NCBI GenBank assembly: GCA_037833965.1
Contig: AP031357.1
Span: 454,001-518,000 of the forward strand
DNA: 64,000 nt
Direction: 5' to 3'
From: Marchantia polymorpha subsp. ruderalis
Taxonomy: Eukaryota; Streptophyta; Marchantiopsida; Marchantiales; Marchantiaceae
Position numbers and translations under genes: made by a program. The notes under the pieces were generated by a model, which searched no databases, was not told the origin of the DNA, and was given only the letters and a program-made list of their open reading frames with translations. Of the stretch, positions 50,202-61,900 are shown in pieces. How positions within the stretch are numbered: position 1 is the stretch's first letter; each line of letters starts with the position of its first letter.

Positions 50202-51075
50202 AAAGATGCAAAGATTAAAAATTTTCTTGTAGCAACTACAGTAGGCTGTGATTTTGATTTTCCAGTAACTGACCATGCTCAAAGACCTTAATGGAGAATA
50301 TCTTATGTGAAGCGCGTGAGGAATATCCGCAAGGGGTTGAACATGATTTTCAAAGTCAGCTCAATTGATATGTCAAGACGAGCGTTACGAGGAACCACTT
50401 CAGCCTAGAGGGCTTAAACAAATGCAGCTTTTGGGTTGTTGAACGGGAGGTTGGAACATTTCTAAACTATTTCGATCTACCGGAACTCTCCAGAACCCCT
50501 AAAACACCCACAAACTGTCCAGTTTACAGGAATTCTTTAGTGTGATCGAGAGGGCGAGGTGCACCGAGAGCTGACAGCTGCCGACATGCATTTCAACTCA
50601 AGGACGTACAAAGGTCAAGAGAAAAATAAAATCTTCGACGAGCGATGATTTCGTTCAAACTTTTTATTCCATGCGTCTCCTTTTTCTCTTTTTTAAAGAT
50701 AGGACCTCTCGAGAGCAGGTCGTTCCGCCAAGAGATGACACGTACGCAGGACCCAACTAACGAAAGCCCCTAAAGTTAGCCCCTCCCTTAGGGCTGGCAC
50801 CGGTTCCCGGTCCTTGAACGCGCACGGCGAGGGCAAGGAACAGGGCGACGAGGCAACAGCATCAGCAGGTGTTATTGGGCACAGCCGCCTAGCGGAAGTC
50901 CTTGCCAAGAGAAAAGAAGCCGCGGGAGAGTCATCGTCGGAAAGTTTGTCCTTCGCCCCTGGACTTCCGGGCGGACGAGGACGAGGCAACGCAGGGCAAA
51001 AGAAGAGCTTGTGGCGCTGATGGGCCCCGCGTCAGCTCACCGAGCGAGGAGCCCGCTCTTCCGTCGGGGGAGAGA

Positions 51076-51640
51076 ATGGAGGGCTTTGGACAATCGTGGC
51101 TATGGCTGATTCTGTGCCTCTCCGGTTAGTCACAGTCTTACCTGTTCGCCCGGGGCCCTTCTCTCTGCCTCTCCGCTTTTTTTTTATGGATTAGGAATCA
51201 TATATCCACCGACGAAAAGCGACTCGAAATTGCTCCCCACGTCCCTACATCCTACTCCCAGGTTTATCTACAAAAGTAGGGTGAGTTGTGGTGTGACTTG
51301 CTTCGACTGTCTTGCGGAATGAGATTCCTTATTGTCCTTTCCAACAGATCATTTGCCGTACCGGAGTGTGAGTTGTGCATTGAGTCCAGTCGCGAGGAAA
51401 GGACGATCTCAAGATTCCATCGCTGCAGTCTGCCGTACTGTCCAGGTGACATGGATTCCTATCCGGAATCAGTCGCTGAGTCCTTCGATGTTTGTTGGTT
51501 TACATGAGGAGAGAATCAGGTGAAATTAGCTTTGCCGGAAAGATGGCAGCCCTAAGTCCCGATCAGTTCTGCAGTGGACGATTGACTGTCTGCCCAATTA
51601 TCTAGGATTTTTGCAATACAGTGGGTGTGAACCTGTTTAG
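51076..51640 (+). CDS. Candidate small secreted-protein gene, three exons
   Basis: A GC-rich leader (about 50790-51075), like those of the three confirmed genes, precedes an ATG that opens a hydrophobic, signal-peptide-like start (MEGFGQSWLWLILCLS). The exon ends at a GTTAGT donor (51124). A second exon at 51348-51445 has a CCAACAG acceptor and CAG/GTGACA donor. A third, 51575-51640, has a TTCTGCAG acceptor and ends in TAG. The phases match and the model gives 70 residues with four cysteines after the leader. No family was recognised. The exons are short, so a chance combination or a different 3' end (for example the Cys-rich frame 51621-51914) is possible. Confidence 0.3.
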
Positions 51641-52990
51641 AGTCCCGGTCTGCTGCTTCGGTCGTGGCGCTTTGACTATTGCACTTGGAGAATACTCACC
51701 ATGTCTTTCCTTTTTGACTCGTGCCATTTCAGTTGCCAAGTCAATTTTTCAATGCACTGTACAGTACGTTTATGAATGTGTTGGAACATGTCGTACGTCC
51801 CCGTCTCGCGCCAAGCCGCTGCCCGCGGCTTTGATTCGCTGTTTGCACATCGTGTGTACGGCCAAGTCGAAGTGCCTTCTACGTCTACCAAAATCGTTTA
51901 TTTTTCGCTACTGAGGCATTTCTATCATTGATAACGCATTCCTGGTGTTCTGCGTAACACATTGTTGTCGACGTCGCCCGAATTTGTGACAGCCGGGAGA
52001 CATGCTAAGCGTGGCTGTCCTAAGATTGTGCACGAAGGAGATGAAGATACGCGCATGGAAAAGGATGCTGAGATCAAATCCAATAATCACATCTGAATCC
52101 CGGAGGATGCTGTGGTGGCTACAGTGACTTCTTAACTGATATCGTTCACGATTTTTTATCATGACTTATCTCTCTGCTGATCACGACTCTACCAATAGTC
52201 ATTCTCATCATGATATGAAAACTAACACATCTTCCTGCAGATGTATTCCAAACGACAAACAATCTGAAACAGACAGCTTTTGAGATTTCGTTTATAACAT
52301 TGCGAAACTGCACGCCCATCTGTCAATTAGGCCTCTATTTGCTATGAACCACGTCGACTACCATAGAAGAACGAAAAGCGTGATCTGTATTGCAGTAGAA
52401 ACATGCAGAATATGCATCGAGCTTCCACTGTACATAATTTCATGCGAGCAAACTTGGCGCTTAGAGGGAATGGTTGAAGAAGGAACGGGGATTGTTGACG
52501 AGGTATTATTCCTCTTCACACTCAACCTCCCACACTGCGGAAGTGACATATTCATTTGTGATCTTTGTTACTATTACCACCCAAAGTCGGGCATAAGCGA
52601 ACACGGATATATTTGCACTCTAGATACCTTCATGGATGGACCCGAACAAGTGTAATAGAACTAAAATCTCCTCTCTCTTTGGAGGTGCAAGAGAATAGTC
52701 GTCGCATGTCTTCCCTGTAAATATACCATCTCCATCAAGAGCGTCATTCGCTTCAGGTGACATCAAGGATTACATTCTTTCCTTTCTATCTTTCTCTAAA
52801 AGGAAGGGTGTGTAGAAAGAAACGCGAAAACTATAATTACTGTTACTTCCAAATGAAGTCACCTCACCTTCCCTATCCAAATTCACTTCTTTCATGAGAT
52901 GTACATGTGGTGCATTTATTGAAAGTGATTTAATGCAGCAAACGGTTGGAAGTGACCATTTATTCTATAAATATGTCACATAAAGTGCCG
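51641..52990. other. Spacer with unidentified frames
   Basis: This has moderate composition. A 97-codon plus-strand frame (51621-51914, GTG start, Cys-rich) and a 103-codon ATG frame (52344-52655) are open but unrecognised. Either could be a further exon of the candidate gene at 51076 or chance. No repeat ends are visible before the foldback element begins near 53000. Confidence 0.3.
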
Positions 52991-54079
52991 TATTTTGTTT
53001 TCAAAAAGTTCATTATTTCCAACAACAAAAAGTCTTTGTTGTCTAGGTGTCTTTACTAGAGAAACTAACATAGTTACAAATCTTTGTTGATGTAGTTGAT
53101 TTTACTAGAAAAACTTACGTAAATGTTCAACTAAATCTTTGTCATGATCGCTTGCGACAATTTTTTTTGTTGATTACCGTTACTTTGCTAGAGAGATTAA
53201 GTGAATACTTGATTAAAACTTTGCGGCCGCACCCCAAGAGTTCAACCAAGTTCTAATATTTTGTTTGAGATATTTGACTGATGGAACACCATCAATAACA
53301 TTTTTGCTTGATGGTACACATCAAGTTTCGTTTTACTCGATGGACCCTCGGACGATGTGTCGTAGATGAATTCTAATAAATGTTCTTATATTACATTGTT
53401 CTTGTATTTGTTCTTTTAAGAATATATTCTTGTAACATTTGTAACTTAGAACATTGGTTACTTCGGATCACTGTTAAACTCCAGTAAGTGAACAAATTCA
53501 AGAGGTCCTGAACGATTTTAGAGAGGTAGACAAGAATAATGATGGAGATGGAATCACCGGTACTCCACGTATCAATTCATCCCTTGACCTTTACTGAGCA
53601 CTTGATGTAAGGTTATGAAGATAGTGCGGTAATTTAACCAAGGATTTAAACTCTTGGAATCGAGGGGAAGTATTCGTTAAAGGTATAAGAAGCTGAATTG
53701 GGAATGACGTTGCATCTGTACTATATGGACACGAGATGTTGTGGATGCATGCTATTTCTTTTAAGCCGTGAAAATCAATTCAAGTGAACTTCTTGCCGTG
53801 ATCATGAAGGGTGGTGTAGTATGATGCCGCAGTTGAAGAGCCAATTAGGCGAAAGTGCAGATTATCTAGAACCTTGTCTGAGAAGACCACCTCGGATTTG
53901 CTTGTTCAAGAAAATTGCGCAAAAGAAGACGGAAAGAAGAAAGCGAACGCAAGTCGAACTTCCAACATGGAATATGAAAACGATTGCAATGTTGGAAATG
54001 GATCGCGAAGGAATACTTGAGCTTCGTGCCCCCGCTTCATCTCATTCCTCTATCTTTGTCACGCCCTCACTGATTTAGA

Positions 54080-54540
54080 CCTCAACCGCTACAGCAGACC
54101 CGAACACACTTGCACAGGTCAAAACAACGAATGCATGATATCCAATTGTCCAAAAGACACGGCAAGCCAAAGCATGACGCATGCTCCTCGACCGCCCCGG
54201 TTCGCCCAGCGCTACAGATCTGACTTCGAGAATCGGTGCACCGGCGCCAGCTCTCGGAAATCGACCCCAATTCGGCGCAATTCAACTCTCGTCGAACGAG
54301 CCCTCGAGGTTGGCCAACACAACGGCATCCCCGCATAAGCCTTGGACCAGAATCCGCGTCGTGCGCAATGTCCCAGGGACTCGCTGCTCTGTCACGGACC
54401 CTCGACCACGGACGCGCCCAGCGATAGGACCTGATTCCCCTGAAAGATGGCCCGGTACAGTAAAAACGAGGAGAAGGCTCAAGCTCAGCCAGCAGTCACG
54501 CGTTAGCGGCAATGCGACTCACCGTCTATTCATACTAGAA
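54080..54540. other. GC-rich insert inside the foldback element
   Basis: This segment is much richer in GC than the arms around it and has open frames on both strands. At 54447 the plus strand opens ATG GCC CGG and soon reads NEEKAQA, giving M-A-R, three extra residues, then NEEKAQ, before a stop at 54504-54506. Plant ISY1 splicing factors begin MARNEEKAQ, so this may be a captured ISY1 5' end. On the minus strand 54512-54282 reads a signal-peptide-like start. The composition jump supports capture; the ISY1 match is short and tentative. Confidence 0.35.
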
Positions 54541-54657
54541 CATTGTGACGTGTACCGTCGTTGGAGTCCCATTGGGTAAAACGAAACTTGATGGGTACCA
54601 TCAAGCAAAAATGTTCTTGATGGTATCCCATCAAGCAAATATCTCTATTTTGTTTCC

Positions 54658-55387
54658 TTGGTTATCTCATTCACTTGTAGCTCAAGATAGTTTCAAATTT
54701 TCTCGGAAACAAAAGTACATGGATAAAATAATGAACCCAAAACATTACTAAGTAAATGTTCTAGGTGCACAAAAATCTGTTGATTGAAAATTCTAATTAA
54801 GAATAGATTTCTTCAACTCATGGAGTTTCTTGTAGTATTACTTTCACCATTTTTGAACACTCCACACAGGCGTGGAGAGTGATTTCTCCGTGCTAAAATG
54901 GGAAAAGGATATTCAGAGATCAAATATAACACCCATTTCTCTCGAAGTTGTGTTACATTGCCGACAAATTCGGCCGAAAACATGAAAATTTAGGTCAAAA
55001 TTCGGCCAAAAATTGTCAAGTTCCGTATATTCCGTACTTTGATTTGAGAATTATCCTTATTTTTTTGAGATACATAACATGCGGAATTCGCACTATATAG
55101 AGAACAGCAGGGCTCTCTATATAGGCATGTTGTCATGTGGGTACGCTGTGCATTCTCGGAAGAGATCACAAATAAGCAGGACTCTCTATGTAGGGCGGAT
55201 TTCTTTTAATCCGTATCTGTCCACTGTTGCAGTGTTCAAAAATTGTCGAACTAATACTCCGAAAAACTTGAAGAGATCTATTCTTAATCTCTTGAATCAG
55301 ACTCTCCCATCAGCAAATTTTTGTGAATCAAGAACATGTTCTCCTTACAAAAGCTATTTGTGTACTTTCATTATTTAATCCATGTCG
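54658..55387. mobile_element. Segment interrupting the right arm, flanked by a 10-bp direct repeat
   Basis: TTTTGTTTCC occurs at 54648-54657 and again in the same direction at 55388-55397. The roughly 730 bases between them have no counterpart in the left arm, where the two arm parts lie only 13 bases apart. That is what a nested insertion with a target-site duplication would look like. The ends show no clear terminal inverted repeat. The segment contains a hairpin (55093-55103 with 55114-55124) and a related copy of AGCAGGACTCTCTATGTAGGG near 55175. Loss of this stretch from the left arm is the alternative. Confidence 0.4.
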
Positions 55388-55719
55388 TTTTGTTTCCAAG
55401 AAGATTTGAGTCGTTGCCTAGAACTAGAACTTGCTTGGTTGAACTCATCGGGTGTCACCACAAAACTTTAGTTGAGAAACTCCGTTAATTTTTCTAGTAA
55501 AGCAATTGAGATGAACAAAGAAGTGATCACAAACGGTCACCGCAAAGTTTTAGCTGGGTATTTTCGTTAGTTTCTCTAGTAAAGCCACCTAGAATCAACA
55601 AAAATATTGTCACAAACAGTCACCACAAAGTTTTAGTTGAGTGACTCCCTTAGTTTCTCTAGCAAAGCCACCTAAATAACAAAGATTTTTTTGTTGGAAA
55701 TGCGGAACTCTAAAAACGA

Positions 55720-57810
55720 ACTCTCGAGTTCCATATTTGCCTGATTTAGAGAGACCAGCTTATCTATCATGACAATTCATAAATGGTTGATGATATGAGA
55801 AAAACTCTATAATTGAGTACTTATAGAACTTGAAAGACCAGGTATCTCTAGCTTGATGCATAAATACACGAGACACATTCATTCTTTGTCATATTGCCCA
55901 CTGTCCACTACACTATTTTGACTGTTTTGACCCTGAATCCAGAATCATCTTCATTGCTAACCACTGGCGAATCTTGGACCGATCTATACACCAAGTACTG
56001 AAGCGCAACTCCTCTTACCTCTTCAGGTCGATTATTGGGTCTGGCGTACGAGAGCATATTTTATCCCAATATGTCATTCATTGTCATTACTAAGTTGGCA
56101 ATCAAGAATGGCGTGTAGTTAGATGTCTAGTTTGTTGGCTTTGGGGTTGGTGACCTTCTAATGATGGCTAATGACAAATGCTAAGACTTAGACCTATTAT
56201 TACAGGGAAAGTATTTTTGTGATCAATTACCCGCACCATTGTTCTTTAGCTTTCCATACTTTTTCAACAAAAGTTTTCTTTTCATACTTTTCATACTTTT
56301 TCATAAAAACTTTTCTTCCCTTCAACTCCAAGTAGTATCGCTAACCTTGTCATGAACATCATATCATCATCATTCGATGAGCAGAAAGTTTCACACAGTT
56401 GAAGGTTTTGAACTCATAACTTTTTGTAACGGAGCTTTTCTAAACTTGTAGCTTCATTCGGTGTGTTTATGCATATGAACGGTGAAGACATTCTCAGAAT
56501 CATGTACTGTAAGTGAACTTGAACATTGTTCTTCTTAGATCGTTAGGACTTGACCATTCAGATACCTTAATTGATCTACGACATATATGTCCCGTAGTGA
56601 TACTTTTCAAACCTAATATTTTATTTCACGTCTTGTTTGAACTGGTTTGATGGGTCTTACGATAGTTTCTTCTTCTTTTTTCATAGCATTTCACATTGAG
56701 ACAAAACCGAGAAGAATCATTAGCTAGTTTGATCGCATATTATATTTTCAAGACACTTGAAACTGTGAAGAGCAGACATGGAGATGAATATATTGCAACA
56801 CATAGTCTGGAAATCAAGATGTCTAAGATCCTTCCTCAACAAGACCAGTGACATTGGTTTGTTTGCTCGGCATTTCGGTCAATGCGAATGCAGGCATACT
56901 ATATAATAAATTTAGGGCAGGAGGCCAACACAATCACTTAAGAGCCTACTAGAGTAGTACTACTACTAGCCTACAAAGAGTCTGGATTCTCTTGTAAGAG
57001 TATAAACTTATTATAAAAATTTCCTATTCTCCATGAATTCTTTTTCATTTGGATAAATGTCTTGAGAATTGTTGGAAGTTTAAGAAGATACACCTCAAGA
57101 GTATAAGGTTTTACACACCTAGTTAAGAATTATTACCTCAATGGTTTCTTGTAAACGTAGCTTGAAAACATATAAACATCTTTCACATCACATTTTGAAT
57201 AAAGGTGCCAAACCTCATACATGTATAAAAGCAAACAGATATCTTCTGCAGTTTTGCATACCTAATACTTACATGGGATGACTAGGTGACTATTTACTGT
57301 CCACTATTATTGCAATGTTAAAAATGCGATTGGTAGATATCTATCATCAAGTGTGATGTTTAGATCACATTTACACTACGAAAAAGATTATTTGTTCCTC
57401 GAGTGTAACGAGGGCACGCTGTATTTTCTATCCATCAAAGCTCTATCTGTCAAGACTTGTGTCCAGCGACCAGTCCCGGGGCCAACATCACAATCTGGTC
57501 GTCTGGCCTCGGAACCCTAGGCCCACAGGTGACATTCATCTTGATTCTTCACAATTAGGCTCGCCCCAATAATTACTTGTCGTTTTTTTTTAACACAGGC
57601 CTCAGCCCCGGTGATCTCGTTCCTCAACCTCTTTGGGTTCCATAAAGTACTACTTGGCAACAACACAAAAGTGGGCAGTGAGGCAATTCAAGAAGTCGGG
57701 CTCTAACCAGGTCGGGCAGCATCAGGTTCAAAAAGGCTATCCTAAAAACACCGTAATTATTAATTGGCATGAAATTGGATTTGAAATTTGAAATCTAATC
57801 ATACCCAAAT
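55720..57810. other. Spacer, no recognised gene
   Basis: AT-rich to mixed sequence without recognisable frames. It becomes more GC-rich after 57400, where short unassigned patches occur. No transposon ends or RNA genes were found. Confidence 0.4.
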
Positions 57811-57811
57811 T

Positions 57812-58062
57812 GTGTCAACTCTCGGTGAAATTAACGAGGCAGCGGTGAAAGGGGCAAATTACCGCCGCTTGCAACTCTTCGGAGTTCGAATTAGGGAGAG
57901 ATTCGTGTAGGGTAGTCAAAGCAGCTAGAGTTTCTCAGTCTAGGGACGAAATTATGTCCAATTCTCAGTGAAATTAATGAGGCAGCTGTGGAAGGGGCAA
58001 ATTACCGCCGATTGCAACTCCAAAGAGTTTTTCAGTCTGAGGACGAAATTATGTCCAACTTA
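57812..58062. repeat. Diverged tandem repeat pair
   Basis: The block starting with CTCGGTGAAATTAACGAGGC (57821) is repeated from 57964 as CTCAGTGAAATTAATGAGGC. Both carry GGGGCAAATTACCGCCG and end in GGACGAAATTATGTCCAA. The second copy is about 45 bases shorter in its middle. It may be part of a larger repeat family or a local duplication. Confidence 0.75.
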
Positions 58063-58984
58063 AGTACGAAGTACTAGGTTGCTACAGTTTTTTAGCAATA
58101 GCAAACTAGTGTGGCTTTGAGTGTAGAGATTATTGAAATGAAAGCTATAGAAATGGAAGCTATGGAAATTGTAGACCTTTCCAATCTATCGAATAATTGG
58201 AACCAACCTGCTTCTTGGGTGCAAGTTGGATGAAAGCCAGCGATGTGTGGGAAGCATTTAGGCTTGAAGAACACTGCTAACTGCGAGTGAATTGCAAAAA
58301 AACGAGAGTGTAATCATCATCTTAACAATTGTGCTCCATTCAAGAAATTCAAGAAATTAGTGAATGGTATGAACATCAGTTCCTACCAAGCTCGCGCTTG
58401 GTAGGTAAGATCCACGCAAGAGACAGAGAGCAGGAGCGCACCGGGCTAAAACTTGAGTTTTCTTGCTTCATCTCAAAACTCAACCTCCTTGGGCCTTACA
58501 GAGGTCGATCACCACAAAGAGTACCACGGAACTTGATGGCAAGTACCTTATCGGTTGACCACATATTTCGTCTCAAATTGCACTTGACATGAGAAGAACC
58601 ACTTTTCAATCACTTCAAATCATTACGTAAGAGCAGAGCATTTCTCCCCTTTCCTTCGAATCACTGCTCATACTTCCTACGAGGAGGAGCTGCGAATGAT
58701 GTTGTACTTACTACAAGCTTTTGTAATCAGGGAGAATATCAGAAGGTAAGATTTTCACCTATAAGCAGTTCTTGATCTTTTGCCCGACGAATACTCCTCC
58801 TTGACCCTAATTGATGGGTAAAGGCAGACAGACGGGCTACTTTCTTTCTCAAAAGGATGGGACTTGGATAAAGCTTGAAATTTAACAAGCTTCCTTCCTA
58901 AGATGAATGCCTTTTGGCTGAAGAAAAAATCGCCACGGAAACTTTTCTCTGATGTCGAACTAATGTTCAGCACTAGCCCTAAAA
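58063..58984. other. Spacer downstream of bS18m
   Basis: No gene recognised. A 15-base unit (GAAATGGAAGCTATG) is repeated about two and a half times near 58135-58170, and a 10-bp hairpin with a 4-base loop lies at 58382-58405. The rightmost part should include the 3' UTR of the bS18m gene. Confidence 0.4.
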
Positions 58985-61900
58985 CTAATCCTCTTCGGAA
59001 CCAGGATAAGGGTCGTCATCCGACCGAGATCTCATAAACCTAAACGGCGCGTCCCCCATCGAGGTGAAGGGCATTAGACCTAAAACGCGTGCAGTTTTGA
59101 TCTCCCGATTGATTTTCCGTTGGGCTTTGGCACTAACTTGATGCTGCACAAAAAGTAAGAAACAAGAACATAAGAGTCCTCTTATCTGATCGAAGCTTGT
59201 AAAACAATAGATAGTCTCAAAGCTAAGTTTAAAATTGAGTTCGAACAACTAGCGACTATTGGGAATTGGCAGATGCTGAGACGAAAGGCTTACATGTCGT
59301 CGAGGAAGGATCCTGGAGGACTCTCGAAGAAAGTTTGACAAGTAGCGAGGATTCTGGCAAAACGCAAAATATTTGTCAAAACTGATTGTATGCCAGAAAC
59401 GACTTAATATATAGTTAGGACTAAATCTTTAACCAAGTCGTATGCACCAACACCTCTTCAAAACATCTTTAGGTGTAAAGAGCTGTAACTTAACCTACTA
59501 CAAATAGATATTGCACAAAATTTCCAGAGGAAAACAAAACACGAACAGATCTCCTTCGGATCGAACAATCTTTGGGCAAATCAACTGAGATAGATATTTC
59601 AAGTTTGCTGATGTCTGCGGATGATGCAGGGAACATTCAACAGGGTCAATATCACGATACTACACAAGTAGAGGCTCACCCTGAAATCAGCAATCTGGCA
59701 AACTTCTTTCGAAGAATAATTTTTCCGTGTCCTCGAAGTCGGCTTCTCCAGCTCCGCCACTGGCTTGGATATGTCGAGATCCTGCCGAATGAAAGCGACC
59801 CTCGTTTAACTATGGTAGGTAACGTTTCTTAGAGTCCTAAAACTAACAATTTACATCTAGAACTGTCAACACCACAAGCTACACATTAATTAACTCGCCA
59901 ACACAACAAAATAACCCTGTTCCCTTGCGTTGTTCATTTTCTTACTTGCCAACTTCCATTAGCTTCTTGCCAAGAACGATAAATCCAAAGGATTTAGGGT
60001 GTAGCTCAACTCGACATACCTCGGGATCGTAAAGTTGTCCAGGAAAGAATAATCTGTCAGCTCTTAAGCGATACGGGCGTTGCTCGTCCTCCAAATCAAA
60101 TTCCTCCAGATTAGACAAAGCTAGATCGGTCAACACCTGAGCTTTGTCATCATCCCAATCTTCATCTTCATCCGCTCCTGAATCCTCTTCACCTTCGTCA
60201 TATTCGCGAATTCCTCTGGCTGATCTTCCTATCTCATCGAGCTCTCTTAGGAAATCGTCATCTCGAGTATCGTCTAAGTCACTTGCAGTGCCAAGGACTC
60301 GATACTCAAAATCATCAAGTGCTTCCACCTTTGGCAGTTGCATCTCCACTGACACTTGAGCCACCTCACCACTTGGCTTTGGCTTAGCTGCAATAAAACC
60401 AACTCCACTGTTGGAATCAGTGTCCTGCGAGTTGATGAACTGAAACATGCAAAGGGACGGCCTATGGCTGTGAAAATCTCAAACAGGTATCCACATCTAG
60501 CAAAATGAGCCTGATTTCAAACAACCTGCTGAGGGTAGGGCCGACCGCTTCGCATTCTCTGGAAAAGGTGATTTCTGCTTTGAAGAGTAGCTGGTACTTC
60601 TAGCTGGTTCTCTTTCTGCATGTGTTGTATACAAAGTCAGATAAGTCATGAAATCACGGGACCTAGTGCTTCTCGAAAATGAACAAAGATATATGAGACA
60701 CATTGCAAGGTGTCGAAGCAGCACACCTTGTAGGAAACTGGCACTGGGACTGTCACGGTTAGTCAGATTCCTGAGCTTATCCAAACTTGGTTCGCCTGTG
60801 TATGGACAACAGTTTATGATCAAATTCAATCAGCTCAATATCAAGAGCCACTCGAGATGTAGAAGGGTGCATACATGAAACAACTAGAAAATTGCAGGTT
60901 CAACTACTGCATTGCTGAAAATGAGAACTTCGGCACAGGAAAGTTGGAGCAAGAGAATCATACCAGAAAAACTAGATGGCTTGAAGGACTCATTTATAAG
61001 AGCGTCCAGATCGATAGAACCCTTCGTCTCACGGGCAGTCTCCTTTACGTGTGATTTCAAATCAGGTGTGACTAACTCATCCTCAGAATATTGTGACCTC
61101 GTATACGTCGAAGAAGACATCTCTTCGCTTCCAGTTGTCTCTAAAGAAATAAAACAGAGAAACATCCGTCACATGGTAGCCTCCCACCTGCGGAAAGTGG
61201 GACTAATAATGACAATCACTTGAAAGTACAAGTTTTGCAACCAAAAAAAATTTCAAAACAAAGCAGATATAATACTGTGGTATAATCATATATATAGTGT
61301 GCTTCGTGGACCGTATACCAGAGGAAAAGGGTAGATTTCCATATTCCTCGACTTCCGATGTTCCTCCATAAGAAGAACTGCTTGTTCCAACTACGTCGTC
61401 AGCTGTACATGGAAGACATCCGAACAACTCTTATCACGAATCCACCACAACTGGACGTTAATACAACATATGGCACATGGTCCATAATGAAATGATCCAC
61501 CCACTACTGCTCTTTCACATAAAGGTGGTAACAAAGTCGGTTGCAATCTATCCAAGCTTTTAATTTTTTTGTCAAATCCGCAAAGTTGTCTACAGATACA
61601 AGTACATTCCAGTACAACGGAGAGTTATTGAGCAACAACCAACATGTCGCTCGAACTCAAATCATAATATACAATCAAAATAAAATCCCAATAATATGTT
61701 AAGTCGACTATACGAGGAGGTATGTGTTGTCTTAGTTACAGGAATGGGCATGCACCTTTCCGGACACGAACACAGAGAAAGTTTCATCGTTGCAAGGTCA
61801 AATTACTCTACGGGAACACCATGTCTTGACCAGGGCACCTCAAGGTCCAGAGGGCTGCCAAGAGCCAATACCCTTCATCATGCGTTTTTATAACACCAGG

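Larger units (their letters stand above)
49408..50690. promoter_or_regulatory. Upstream region of ferrochelatase
   Basis: 49408-49850 is pyrimidine- and GC-rich and likely holds the ferrochelatase promoter and 5' UTR. A long plus-strand frame (49484-50050) crosses the C run and is low-complexity, so I treat it as chance. Beyond 49900 the sequence becomes ordinary spacer with one strong hairpin near 50163. No promoter element could be pinned down. Confidence 0.4.
53000..55720. mobile_element. Foldback-type DNA transposon with repeat-built inverted arms
   Basis: The left arm (about 53014-53253) is an inverted copy of the right arm (about 55434-55706). Both contain units of about 83 bp built around CTTTACTAGAGAAACTAAC and share the inner end GAGTTCAACCAAG. 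An inner inverted pair, 53267-53344 and 54567-54645, is roughly 85 percent identical; both carry CATTTTTGCTTGATGGTAC. No transposase frame was found, so it is non-autonomous. Long inverted arms made of tandem units are known in foldback and some Mutator-like elements; which superfamily this belongs to is unclear. The outermost ends and the target-site duplication could not be fixed. The right arm is interrupted by 54658-55387. Confidence 0.75.

Noticed and set aside
54282-54512. Minus-strand frame with a signal-peptide-like start inside the foldback insert
   Set aside because: Antisense to the ISY1-like start and without further support; could be a captured fragment but no family was recognised.
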